This document shows positions 7,798-15,396 of a stretch of DNA of 64,000 nucleotides, piece after piece. Both the position numbers and the translations under genes were made by a program. Under the pieces are notes generated by a model, which saw only the letters and a list, made by a program, of their open reading frames with translations, had not been told where the DNA came from and did no database searches. Every line of letters starts with the position of its first letter. The stretch's first letter is position 1. This stretch comes from Prevotella sp. (GTDB lineage Bacteria; Bacteroidota; Bacteroidia; Bacteroidales; Bacteroidaceae), in NCBI GenBank assembly GCA_022771625.1, contig JALFCW010000003.1, positions 23,872-87,871 of the forward strand, given 5' to 3'.

Positions 7798-9249
7798 GTG
7801 CACGGAGTATATGTAACACTCGTAGTTATCTACGAAATTATAAAGGTGGTGGCGATAGTTCACGTACTGATGGATAATCGCCATCCGGTGAAGACGATGG
7901 CTTGGGCCATGGTCATATATTTCGTGCCAGTTGCCGGTTTGGTGCTCTACCTTTTCTTTGGCCTTAACACCCGTCGCGAGAAGCTGATCAGTCAGCGCAG
8001 TCTCGACCAACTCACCCGACGTTCTATGCTGGGTTTTGTAGATCAGACCGACATGCAAGTGCCGGAGCGCTACAAACAGATGGTGGAATTGTTTGTCAAC
8101 GAAAATTCAGCCCTTCCCTTCAAAAATAATAAGGTGGAACTGTTCACCAATGGTTATTCGTTCTTCCTCTCGCTTATTGCCGATATAGGCAGGGCGCGTC
8201 ATCACATACATGTGGATGTGTATATCTTCGAGAATGATGCCCTTGGGCGTCTTGTGCGTGATGTGCTCATCGATAAGGCACGCCAGGGTGTTGAGGTAAG
8301 GGTTATATATGATGATGTAGGGTCGTGGTCAACCGACAGCGAGTTTTTCGAACAGATGCGCGACGCAGGAGTAGAGGTGAGTCCATTCCTGCCGGTGCGC
8401 TTCCCTCAGTTTGCTGGCAAGGTCAACTATCGCAACCATCGCAAAATCTTCGTTATTGACGGTGAGGTGGGATATGTCGGTGGCTACAACATTGCCACAC
8501 GTTATGTCAAGGGCAGGGACGGTATGTCATGGCGCGACACGATGGTGAGGCTCACCGGCAATGGCGTGTATGGTATTCAGTGCACGTTTCTCATCGACTG
8601 GTATTTTGTCGATCGCACTATGATTTCCAGTCGCGACTATTATCCACCCTTATCGTCAGCGCCAGCAAAGGGTAGCATATCCCAGGTGGTCAATAGTTGC
8701 ATATCTCAGGTGGTCAACAGTAGTCCGTCTTCTCCCTATCCGTCCATCATGCACGGATATATGAGGGCATTGATAGAGGCCAAACGCTATGTGTATATCC
8801 AAACCCCTTATTTCATGCCTACCGAGTCGGTGCTTGTGGCAATGAAGACAGCCGCCATAGGAGGTGTGGATGTGAGATTGATGGTGCCTCGCAAGGGAGA
8901 TGCACACGTGGTGGCATGGGCTTCGCGCACCTATCTGCGTGAAATAATGGAGGCAGGTGTAAAGGTGTATATGTATAGTGGGGGCTTTCTGCATAGCAAG
9001 ATACTTGTTGCCGATGATAGTATGGCCACCTGCGGTTCCACTAATGTTGACTTCCGCAGTTTCGAGAACAATTTCGAGTCGAATGTGTTCTTCTACGACG
9101 CGGACACTGCCGTGAGATTCCGCAAGATGTTTGAGGTTGACATCACTTCGTCGGTGCTGCTCAACTCCCTCCCTCCCGAGCGTCTTCAAGTGTCCTTCTT
9201 CGCCCGTCTATGGGAGAGCATAACACGACTGCTGGCACCGGTGATGTGA
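7798..9249 (+). CDS. cls: Cardiolipin synthase-type phospholipase D protein
   Basis: 483 residues with a GTG start 9 bp after dnaG. Two N-terminal membrane helices (VTLVVIYEIIKVVAIVHVL and MAWAMVIYFVPVAGLVLYLFFGL) precede two HKD motifs: NHRKIFVIDG near residue 214 and HSKILVADD near residue 399. This is the architecture of bacterial ClsA-type enzymes that join phosphatidylglycerol units into cardiolipin at the inner membrane. Between the two catalytic halves lies a duplicated 8-residue unit (ISQVVNS twice) encoded by a 24-bp direct repeat. Probably co-transcribed with dnaG and the following gene. Confidence 0.92.
   Translation: MHGVYVTLVVIYEIIKVVAIVHVLMDNRHPVKTMAWAMVIYFVPVAGLVLYLFFGLNTRREKLISQRSLDQLTRRSMLGFVDQTDMQVPERYKQMVELFVNENSALPFKNNKVELFTNGYSFFLSLIADIGRARHHIHVDVYIFENDALGRLVRDVLIDKARQGVEVRVIYDDVGSWSTDSEFFEQMRDAGVEVSPFLPVRFPQFAGKVNYRNHRKIFVIDGEVGYVGGYNIATRYVKGRDGMSWRDTMVRLTGNGVYGIQCTFLIDWYFVDRTMISSRDYYPPLSSAPAKGSISQVVNSCISQVVNSSPSSPYPSIMHGYMRALIEAKRYVYIQTPYFMPTESVLVAMKTAAIGGVDVRLMVPRKGDAHVVAWASRTYLREIMEAGVKVYMYSGGFLHSKILVADDSMATCGSTNVDFRSFENNFESNVFFYDADTAVRFRKMFEVDITSSVLLNSLPPERLQVSFFARLWESITRLLAPVM
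8674..8721 (+). repeat. 24-bp direct duplication inside cls
   Basis: Two adjacent 24-bp units (8674-8697 and 8698-8721) differ at three positions and share CATATCYCAGGTGGTCAAYA. They encode two tandem copies of ISQVVNS in the linker between the HKD domains. The frame is kept. Confidence 0.9.
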
Positions 9250-9266
9250 TATTTTTTAAATGAAGA

Positions 9267-9833
9267 ATGAGGAATTATAAATTATATATCGACGACAATC
9301 CTTTGGCAATCGACCTGGAGTCTGCACTCGCCAAAATGACGGAGCAGAGACGCACCAAGGTACTTGCCTTCAAGCACGAGCAGGGACGCAAACTCTCTGC
9401 TGCTGCCTATATGCTGCTATGCAAGGCCATAAAGGAGGAATACGGTATTGACGAGCCTCCTGTGTTTGAATATTCTGAGCATGGCAAACCGTCGATAGTG
9501 GGGCATCCAGAGATATACTTTAATCTCAGTCATTGCCGTTCGGTGGCGGCGTGTGTGGTGTCGTTGTCGCCAGTGGGAGTGGATGTTGAGGATGTGAGGG
9601 AATTCAAGGAATCCCTTGCCCGCTATGTTCTTAATGACGACGAGTATGCCACAGTGATGTCTTCTCAATCGCCAGCTCAAGAGTTCATCCGTCTATGGAC
9701 AATGAAGGAGTCATATCTCAAACTCACTGGCGAGGGTATTACTCGCGACCTCAAGACCGTTCTCACAGATATGGGCAAATATCATTTTGACACCAGATTC
9801 CTTCATACCTCAATTCTCACAATCTGCTACTAA
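9267..9833 (+). CDS. 4'-phosphopantetheinyl transferase (Sfp/AcpT superfamily)
   Basis: 188 residues. It shows the magnesium-binding motif GVDVED (residues 104-109) and the downstream W-x2-KES signature (LWTMKESYLKLTGEG, about 144-157), plus FNLSHC before the first motif. Such enzymes attach the phosphopantetheine arm of CoA to acyl or peptidyl carrier proteins. It ends 4 bp from the convergent helicase gene. Close spacing to cls (17 bp) suggests the same transcript. Whether its target is the fatty-acid ACP or another carrier is not shown. Confidence 0.88.
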   Translation: MRNYKLYIDDNPLAIDLESALAKMTEQRRTKVLAFKHEQGRKLSAAAYMLLCKAIKEEYGIDEPPVFEYSEHGKPSIVGHPEIYFNLSHCRSVAACVVSLSPVGVDVEDVREFKESLARYVLNDDEYATVMSSQSPAQEFIRLWTMKESYLKLTGEGITRDLKTVLTDMGKYHFDTRFLHTSILTICY

Positions 9834-9837
9834 TTAC

Positions 9838-11268
9838 TCAACCCTCAACTCTCTGTTTCTCCGGCCAATTGACGAGATACAGCTTCTCCGTGGCGCGAGT
9901 GAAAGCAGTGTATAGCCAGTGAATATATTCGGGAGTAAGCATATCATCAGTCATCCATCCCTGATCCACATATACGTGACTCCATTGTCCACCCTGAGCC
10001 TTGTGGCAAGTGACGGCATAGGCATATTTCACCTGCAAGGCATTGAAGTAAATATCTTGTCGTATAGCCTTGAATCGGTCGGCCTTCAGTGGTATATGCT
10101 GGTAGTCCTCCATTACATTATTAAATAATAAGTCATTCTCTTCGCGCGTCAGTGCAGCAGCCTCCGATGTCAGTGTGTTGAGATTCACCGTAGCCGTCAA
10201 CTCAATGTCGTCGTAGTCGGGCAGTGATATAGTGACATCGGCAAACCGGAATCCGTAGAGTTCCCTCACGTTTCTCACTCTCTCCACCTTGGCCCTGTCG
10301 CCATTGGCGATGAATGGCAGGGAGAGTTTTTCTTTCTCCGTCCAGAAATAATTGTTTTTCACTATCATGAGCATGTCGCCCGAGCACAGTTCATCCTCAT
10401 GCCCAAGCACCATGTTCCTGATACCGTTGTTGTATCTTATTGCCAGGCGATTGCTGCGTGTGATGACGATAGTGTCGTCGATGCCAGCACGGCTGTAGCT
10501 CCCGGCGAGCTGCTCGATGAGTTCGCTGCCAGGAGTCATCATGATGTCGTCAAATCCGTGGAAGCACACCTTCGGCAGTTCCGTGAGATATTCCTCGTTG
10601 GCCATCTGCCTCACCTTGGTGGCATTCCATAAAATACCCGAGTCGGCCTCTTGTCGCACCACCTCGTTGAGTGTGGCATAAATCACGCGATGACCGTATG
10701 CCCCCATCACCTGCGGCATGAGAGCTGGACTCTCGTCCTCTCCCACCGGCGGCAGCTGTGCCCTGTCGCCTATAAGCATCACGCGGCAGTTGCGTCCAGC
10801 CTCCACATATCTCATGAGGTCGTCGAGAAGGCATCCGCTTCCAAATCCTCCATCGCCATATCCCTGATTGGCTATCATGGAAGCCTCGTCGATAATGAAA
10901 AGAGTGTCGGTATGAAGATTGTCGTTGAGCGAGAATCCATCCATACCGATAGCCCCCGACCTCTGTCGGTAGATGCGGCGATGGATAGTGTAGGCGGGTT
11001 GCCCGGCATACAGCGAGAACACCTTTGCCGCCCTTCCGGTGGGAGCCATCAATACAATCTTCTGTTTCATCTCCACCATCGCCTTCACTATTGCCGCTGC
11101 AAGGGTGGTCTTGCCAGTTCCAGCCGCACCGTTGAGTATGAACACCGGATGATCGTCATCGCGGCAAGTCATATAGTCGGCAAAGAGCCTTATCGCCGTC
11201 TCCTGTTCCATCGTGGGCGTGAAGCTCATCTGCTTGTATATGTTTTTGATATAATAATCCCTTATCAT
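9838..11268 (-). CDS. RecD-like ATP-dependent DNA helicase
   Basis: About 476 residues from the chosen ATG (11266-11268); a longer reading adds 39 residues encoded by the promoter region and is unlikely. Walker A is NGAAGTGKTTL, Walker B is LFIIDEASM, and the later superfamily-1 motifs are MLIGDRAQLPPVGED, VITRSN and, at the C-terminus, AVTCHKAQGGQWSHVYVD with YTAFTRATEKLYLVN (UvrD_C_2 type). This is the compact RecD2-like helicase common in Bacteroidetes, probably acting in DNA repair without RecBC. Convergent with the phosphopantetheinyl transferase. Confidence 0.9.
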   Translation of the reverse strand: MIRDYYIKNIYKQMSFTPTMEQETAIRLFADYMTCRDDDHPVFILNGAAGTGKTTLAAAIVKAMVEMKQKIVLMAPTGRAAKVFSLYAGQPAYTIHRRIYRQRSGAIGMDGFSLNDNLHTDTLFIIDEASMIANQGYGDGGFGSGCLLDDLMRYVEAGRNCRVMLIGDRAQLPPVGEDESPALMPQVMGAYGHRVIYATLNEVVRQEADSGILWNATKVRQMANEEYLTELPKVCFHGFDDIMMTPGSELIEQLAGSYSRAGIDDTIVITRSNRLAIRYNNGIRNMVLGHEDELCSGDMLMIVKNNYFWTEKEKLSLPFIANGDRAKVERVRNVRELYGFRFADVTISLPDYDDIELTATVNLNTLTSEAAALTREENDLLFNNVMEDYQHIPLKADRFKAIRQDIYFNALQVKYAYAVTCHKAQGGQWSHVYVDQGWMTDDMLTPEYIHWLYTAFTRATEKLYLVNWPEKQRVEG

Positions 11269-11292
11269 AGCTGATTTTCTGTTTATAGTCTG

Positions 11293-11324
11293 CAAACATA
11301 TAAAAAATATCCGATAAAACCAAA
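11293..11324 (-). promoter_or_regulatory. Promoter of the RecD-like helicase
   Basis: Minus-strand TTTG (11321-11324) and TATGTTTG (11293-11300) are 20 bp apart and lie 25 bp upstream of the chosen ATG. This supports that start over the longer frame. Confidence 0.7.
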
Positions 11325-11339
11325 TTTCTAGGGAAAAAA

Positions 11340-11371
11340 TTTGGAATATTGCAAATGATTTCATAACTTTG
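11340..11371 (+). promoter_or_regulatory. Promoter of the pilin-like/DUF3822/rsmD operon
   Basis: TTTG (11340-11343) and TAACTTTG (11364-11371) with a 20-bp spacer, 31 bp upstream of the first gene. Divergent from the helicase promoter. Confidence 0.8.
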
Positions 11372-11402
11372 CAGCCAAGAAGCAAATTAAAAACATATTT
11401 AT

Positions 11403-11897
11403 ATGTATATGAGAGTAAAAAGAAAATATATTAATATTTCGCTTGGCATTATCGTTGTGGCCTTGATAGTGGCAATAGTGTCAAGTGTGATGAAACCTGT
11501 CAACTTCGCAAATGAGGCTAAGGAGCGCGAGGAAAAGGTGATAGAGCGTTTGCAGAAGATTCGCTCGGCACAGGCCCGTTATCACCAAAACCACGACGGC
11601 ATATTCTGTACAACGCTCGATTCTCTCGTTATGGCGGGATACATAGCCGACTCCATTAAATATATACCATTCAGTGACGGCAAGATGTTTGAGATGTCAA
11701 CATCTTATATTACGACAAATAAAAACACAAATGTCCATTTGATGGAGTGCCGGGTCTATTATGAGGACTATCTCAAGGGGCTTGATGAGGATTATATCTC
11801 CGAACTGAAGGAAAATGCCCTGTCGAGGGGAGCATTCCCGGGAGTGAAGTTTGGCGACCTTACGTCGCCGAGTGACAATCGTGGTAATTGGGAGTGA
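11403..11897 (+). CDS. Small membrane-anchored protein with pilin-like architecture
   Basis: 164 residues (an in-frame ATG two codons in is an equal start). A basic N-terminus is followed by one membrane helix (ISLGIIVVALIVAIVSSVM) and an amphipathic helix with KIRSAQARYHQNHDGIFCTTLDSL, which recalls the region after the helix in type IV pilins and pseudopilins. No prepilin peptidase site (G-F-T-x2-E) is present, so it is unlikely to be a processed pilin. First of three closely spaced genes with DUF3822 and rsmD. The protein seems conserved in Bacteroidetes, but I do not know its function. Confidence 0.6.
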   Translation: MYMRVKRKYINISLGIIVVALIVAIVSSVMKPVNFANEAKEREEKVIERLQKIRSAQARYHQNHDGIFCTTLDSLVMAGYIADSIKYIPFSDGKMFEMSTSYITTNKNTNVHLMECRVYYEDYLKGLDEDYISELKENALSRGAFPGVKFGDLTSPSDNRGNWE

Positions 11898-11906
11898 TAT
11901 AGGTTT

Positions 11907-12698
11907 ATGCAAGATACAAATATGCGCCTTGTGATACGTGTGGCCCGCACCACCTTATCCGTGTCAACCATTACCTCAGAAGGTAAAGTTGACTTTATGC
12001 CTTATGTGGTTAAAAGCGGGGTGTCGATGGCTGCGAATATGCGTGAGGCTTTCAAGACTGAGGCCGCGCTGCAGAAATCGTATAACAAAGCCGTGGTTAT
12101 GGTGGAGTCGCCGGTGCTGATGGTGCCTGCCGACCTCTACGAGGATGACGACACCACAATGCTCTATGCCCATTCCTTTCCTGAATTCGGTTCGGATGCT
12201 GTGCTTTCCAACGTGTTGCCCGACCTCAGTGCAGTGGCGCTCTTCTCGGTAAACAAGGACCTGCGTATGGTGATTACCGACCATCTGCCCTCAGCGCGCT
12301 TCATCTGCGCCGTGGCTCCCGTGTGGCGCTATCTCCATCGCCGCAGTTTCACTGGCGCTCGCAGCAAGCTATACGGATATTTCCACGACCGACGTCTCGA
12401 CATATTCAGTTTCAATCAGAACAGATTTAAGTTCTGTAATTCATTTGATACTTCCAATGCCCACGACTCGCTCTATTATCTGTTATATGTGTGGAAGCAG
12501 CTTATGCTCAAACCTGAGCACGACGAGATGCATCTTGTTGGCGATATTCCCGAGCGCGACTGGATGCTCGATGAGCTGAAGCGATATCTGCAGCGGGCAT
12601 ATTGTATCAATCCCATCGGCGACTTCAATCGTTCGCCTATTGCACAGATCAAAGGGATGCCGTATGATTTGATGACGTATTTTATTAAGGGAAGGTGA
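11907..12698 (+). CDS. DUF3822 family protein
   Basis: 263 residues. Stretches such as RLVIRVARTTLSVS near the start and the ILPDLSAVALFSVNKDLRMVI-like centre fit DUF3822, a Bacteroidetes family usually found directly upstream of rsmD. The two-lobed repeated layout recalls actin/Hsp70-like ATPases (ASKHA fold), but no catalytic motif is obvious. It lies 9 bp after the pilin-like gene and 4 bp before rsmD, so the three are almost certainly co-transcribed. Function unknown. Confidence 0.7.
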   Translation: MQDTNMRLVIRVARTTLSVSTITSEGKVDFMPYVVKSGVSMAANMREAFKTEAALQKSYNKAVVMVESPVLMVPADLYEDDDTTMLYAHSFPEFGSDAVLSNVLPDLSAVALFSVNKDLRMVITDHLPSARFICAVAPVWRYLHRRSFTGARSKLYGYFHDRRLDIFSFNQNRFKFCNSFDTSNAHDSLYYLLYVWKQLMLKPEHDEMHLVGDIPERDWMLDELKRYLQRAYCINPIGDFNRSPIAQIKGMPYDLMTYFIKGR

Positions 12699-12702
12699 TG
12701 CT

Positions 12703-13233
12703 ATGCGAATAATTACAGGACAATACAAGGGTCGCCACTTCGATATACCACGAACTTTCAAGGCCCGACCCACAACAGACTTTGCCAAGGAGAATATCTT
12801 CAATGTGCTCAATGGCTATATCGACTTTGACGGTATAAATGCCCTCGACCTCTTCTCGGGCACAGGCAGCATATCCCTCGAACTCGTGTCGAGAGGCTGT
12901 GCACGCGTAGTGAGTGTAGAGGCCGACCGCGACCACCATGCTTTCATATCCCAATGCCTTAAGAAGCTCGGCACCGATGTATGCACCCCTATCCGTGGTG
13001 ATGTGTTCAGATTCATCAAGTCGTGCCGCCAGCAGTTTGACTTTATCTTTGCCGACCCTCCCTACGCGCTGAAGGAACTGCCACAAATACCCGACCTCAT
13101 ATTCCAGAAGGACATCCTTGCTCCCGAAGGCGTCTTCGTCTTCGAACATGGCAAAGACTACGACTTCTCATCCCATCCACATTTCGTTGAGCACCGCTCA
13201 TACGGAAGTGTTAATTTTAGTATATTCAGATGA
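12703..13233 (+). CDS. rsmD: 16S rRNA (guanine966-N2)-methyltransferase
   Basis: 176 residues. It starts MRIITGQYKGRHFDIP and shows the SAM-binding motif ALDLFSGTGSISLELVSRG (about residues 46-64) and the catalytic FADPPY (about 116-121). This combination is diagnostic of RsmD, which methylates the exocyclic N2 of G966 in 16S rRNA. It ends shortly before a 22-bp palindrome upstream of the fimbrial operon. Confidence 0.93.
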   Translation: MRIITGQYKGRHFDIPRTFKARPTTDFAKENIFNVLNGYIDFDGINALDLFSGTGSISLELVSRGCARVVSVEADRDHHAFISQCLKKLGTDVCTPIRGDVFRFIKSCRQQFDFIFADPPYALKELPQIPDLIFQKDILAPEGVFVFEHGKDYDFSSHPHFVEHRSYGSVNFSIFR

Positions 13234-13269
13234 TTTAGACCATAAATCAACTTGTTGTATAGTTAAATG

Positions 13270-13291
13270 CGTTAATTAATATTAATTAACG
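13270..13291. promoter_or_regulatory. Perfect 22-bp AT-rich palindrome upstream of fimbrial operon
   Basis: The half-site CGTTAATTAAT is followed directly by its exact reverse complement. It lies 37 bp after rsmD and about 35 bp upstream of the -7 element of the fimbrial operon. It could be a dimeric regulator site or the 3' end hairpin of the rsmD transcript; no T-run follows. Confidence 0.6.
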
Positions 13292-13325
13292 AGGGAGGTA
13301 GTGGTAATTATTCAAAAAATATTTT

Positions 13326-13333
13326 TATCTTTG
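13326..13333 (+). promoter_or_regulatory. -7 element of fimbrial operon
   Basis: TATCTTTG matches TAnnTTTG 34 bp upstream of the DUF3575 gene. No TTTG box is present at 19-21 bp upstream, so the promoter may need an activator. Confidence 0.55.
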
Positions 13334-13367
13334 TCGGCAAATTAAGTGTCATATATAAACAGATGCT

Positions 13368-13958
13368 ATGAGCAAATGCAAGGCGATAGGGATAAAGGTA
13401 ATATTGTTGGTGTTGTTATTGTTGATGGGTAACACTTCAACCATAAAAGCACAAGGCTTGGCATTGAAAAGCAACATCCTTTACGATGCCACCACAACAC
13501 CCAATGCAGCTATAGAGGTAAGGCTATCCAACAAATGGACAGCCGGGATAAATGTCGCCCTTAACCCATGGTCTTTTTCCGACAACAAGAAACTCAAGCA
13601 TCTGCTTGTTGCCCCACAACTTCGCTACTGGTTGTGCGAATCATTCTCAGGACATTACTTCGGAGCAAACATAGCTTATGTGCATTATAACGTAAGCGAC
13701 ATCAAGTTTCCCTTTGGACTTTATGGTGGTGTTGACGGTGAGCGCCGACAGGGCGACCTTGCCGCCATAGGTGCATCCTACGGTTATTCATGGATACTCT
13801 CTCCCCATTGGAGTCTTGAGGCTGAGGCGGGTCTCGACCTCGGCTATACCTGGTCTGACAGGTACGACTCCCCTAAGTGCGGCACCTACCGTGGTTCCGA
13901 CAACAAGTTTCTTGTTCTGCCCAAGTTGGCGTTGAACATAGTGTATATAATAAAATAA
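13368..13958 (+). CDS. DUF3575 outer-membrane protein of fimbrial operon
   Basis: 196 residues with an N-terminal signal peptide (KVILLVLLLLMGNTSTIKAQG). The mature part is rich in alternating beta strands with aromatic girdles (LALKSNILYDATTTPN, LRYWLCESFSGHYFGANI, YGYSWILSPHWSLEAEAGLDLGYTW), a small beta-barrel pattern. DUF3575 proteins are habitually the first gene of FimA/Mfa-type fimbrial clusters in Bacteroidales. The exact role is not established. It lies 20 bp upstream of the DUF3868 gene. Confidence 0.85.
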   Translation: MSKCKAIGIKVILLVLLLLMGNTSTIKAQGLALKSNILYDATTTPNAAIEVRLSNKWTAGINVALNPWSFSDNKKLKHLLVAPQLRYWLCESFSGHYFGANIAYVHYNVSDIKFPFGLYGGVDGERRQGDLAAIGASYGYSWILSPHWSLEAEAGLDLGYTWSDRYDSPKCGTYRGSDNKFLVLPKLALNIVYIIK

Positions 13959-13978
13959 GGTAAGGAAAGGATATATTT

Positions 13979-15313
13979 ATGAAAAGATTTTTTCTGATTA
14001 TCACTCTCACGGTTATGGCATGTATAGATGCCATATCGCAGACGTCACCGCAGATGTCACTGCGTGTTGACGGTGTGGAGCGCGAGGACAATGGCTACCG
14101 TGTCCGCTATTCCTTCACCCTGCCTCAGCCGGCATCCGACTATTCCTATCAGGTGACTCCGCTCTTCACCTGCGGCACCGACACCATCTTTGAGGAGTCA
14201 GTCACTGTGCGCGGCAAGCTCAATGCCAAGAAGCTGCGCCGCCGCGTGGTGCTTGGCGACCGCAATGCCACTTTACCCTCGTATGTGCCTTCGGGTATCG
14301 ACTCAGTCATCACTCGCACCGCCTATCTGCCCACCGACCGCTATCCCTGGGTAGAAGGCTCCACACTTCAGCTCTGCACATCAGTAGAGGGGGAGGGTTG
14401 CTGCGAGGTAAGTCCTGCCGTAGTCCTTTGCTGCGACAGTTTCCTCTGCGAGCGTCCCTTCCATCCCGTGTTATTCTCGGTTGAGGACAACACCGGCAAG
14501 GCGGGCGAGCTTCAGCGCAGCAATCCCGTGCTTCAGCATATATCCCAGTATCGTCCTTACGACTCTTCGCGCATACTGCGCAAGGAGGAGGGAGCCTTGT
14601 ATGTCTTCTTCCCCTTGGACAAGTGGACACTGCTGCACGATTTCCGCGACAATGCCGCCACTCTCGACACCATCGTGAGCATCACTCGCCAGATTATGGC
14701 TGACTCCACGTCGAGCGTAAAGCTCATACAGATTATCGGTCTTGCCTCGCCCGAGGGAAGCGTGAAGCGCAACAACCTCTTGGGTCAGAACCGTGCTGCC
14801 ACCCTGCGCGACTATATCAAGCAGAGGGTAAAGACAGGCAATGCCATGTTTGAGCTATGCAACGGCGGTGAGGCATGGACAGAGCTGCGCGACCAGATTG
14901 CCGACAGCAATATAGAGGGACGCGACCAGCTACTCAACATCATCGACACCGAGAAGAACCCCGACGAGCGTGAGCGCAAGATGAAGCGACTCAATGGCGG
15001 AAAGACATATAAATACTTGAAGGATAACGTGCTGAGCGACCAGCGCAATTCAGGATACATACGCATATACTATGACTATGTGCCCGATTCCGCCGCCGCG
15101 GTAATCAACCGTGCCTCAGAACTATTGCGTGAGGAGCGTTATACAGAGGCACTCACGATGCTCCGCACCGTAGAGTCAGACGAGCGCGCCCAGAACGCCC
15201 TCGGCGTAGCCCTCTACATGACGGGCGACAAGCAAGAGGCTCTCTGCCGCTTCCGCCGTGCGGCAGCCTCAGGCAACGAGGATGCTCGCCGCAACATAGA
15301 GCAGTTGGAGTAG
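13979..15313 (+). CDS. DUF3868 protein with OmpA-like region and C-terminal TPR
   Basis: 444 residues. A signal peptide (FFLIITLTVMACIDAISQ) precedes a beta-rich DUF3868-type region. The middle contains an OmpA-like peptidoglycan-associating segment (KLIQIIGLASPEGSVKRNNLLGQNRAATLRDYI), and the last 70 residues form tetratricopeptide-like helices (AAAVINRASELLREERYTEALTML). In Bacteroidales it pairs with DUF3575 upstream of fimbrillins; it plausibly anchors the assembly in the periplasm or outer membrane. Probably the second gene of the operon. Confidence 0.82.
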   Translation: MKRFFLIITLTVMACIDAISQTSPQMSLRVDGVEREDNGYRVRYSFTLPQPASDYSYQVTPLFTCGTDTIFEESVTVRGKLNAKKLRRRVVLGDRNATLPSYVPSGIDSVITRTAYLPTDRYPWVEGSTLQLCTSVEGEGCCEVSPAVVLCCDSFLCERPFHPVLFSVEDNTGKAGELQRSNPVLQHISQYRPYDSSRILRKEEGALYVFFPLDKWTLLHDFRDNAATLDTIVSITRQIMADSTSSVKLIQIIGLASPEGSVKRNNLLGQNRAATLRDYIKQRVKTGNAMFELCNGGEAWTELRDQIADSNIEGRDQLLNIIDTEKNPDERERKMKRLNGGKTYKYLKDNVLSDQRNSGYIRIYYDYVPDSAAAVINRASELLREERYTEALTMLRTVESDERAQNALGVALYMTGDKQEALCRFRRAAASGNEDARRNIEQLE

Positions 15314-15396
15314 CTATTTGGGAGACAGGTGTATCTTCCGCAAAAACACCAATATAATAGGTAAATAAATTAGTATAAATATTTTTCTTAGTAGTT

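Noticed and set aside
10651-11274. A 207-codon open frame antisense to the RecD-like helicase
   Set aside because: Opposite a gene with complete helicase motifs; the translation is His/Ser-rich with no domain.
13234-13367. Phase-invertible promoter in front of the fimbrial operon
   Set aside because: Only one compact palindrome is present; no pair of inverted repeats flanks the -7 element and no invertase is nearby.
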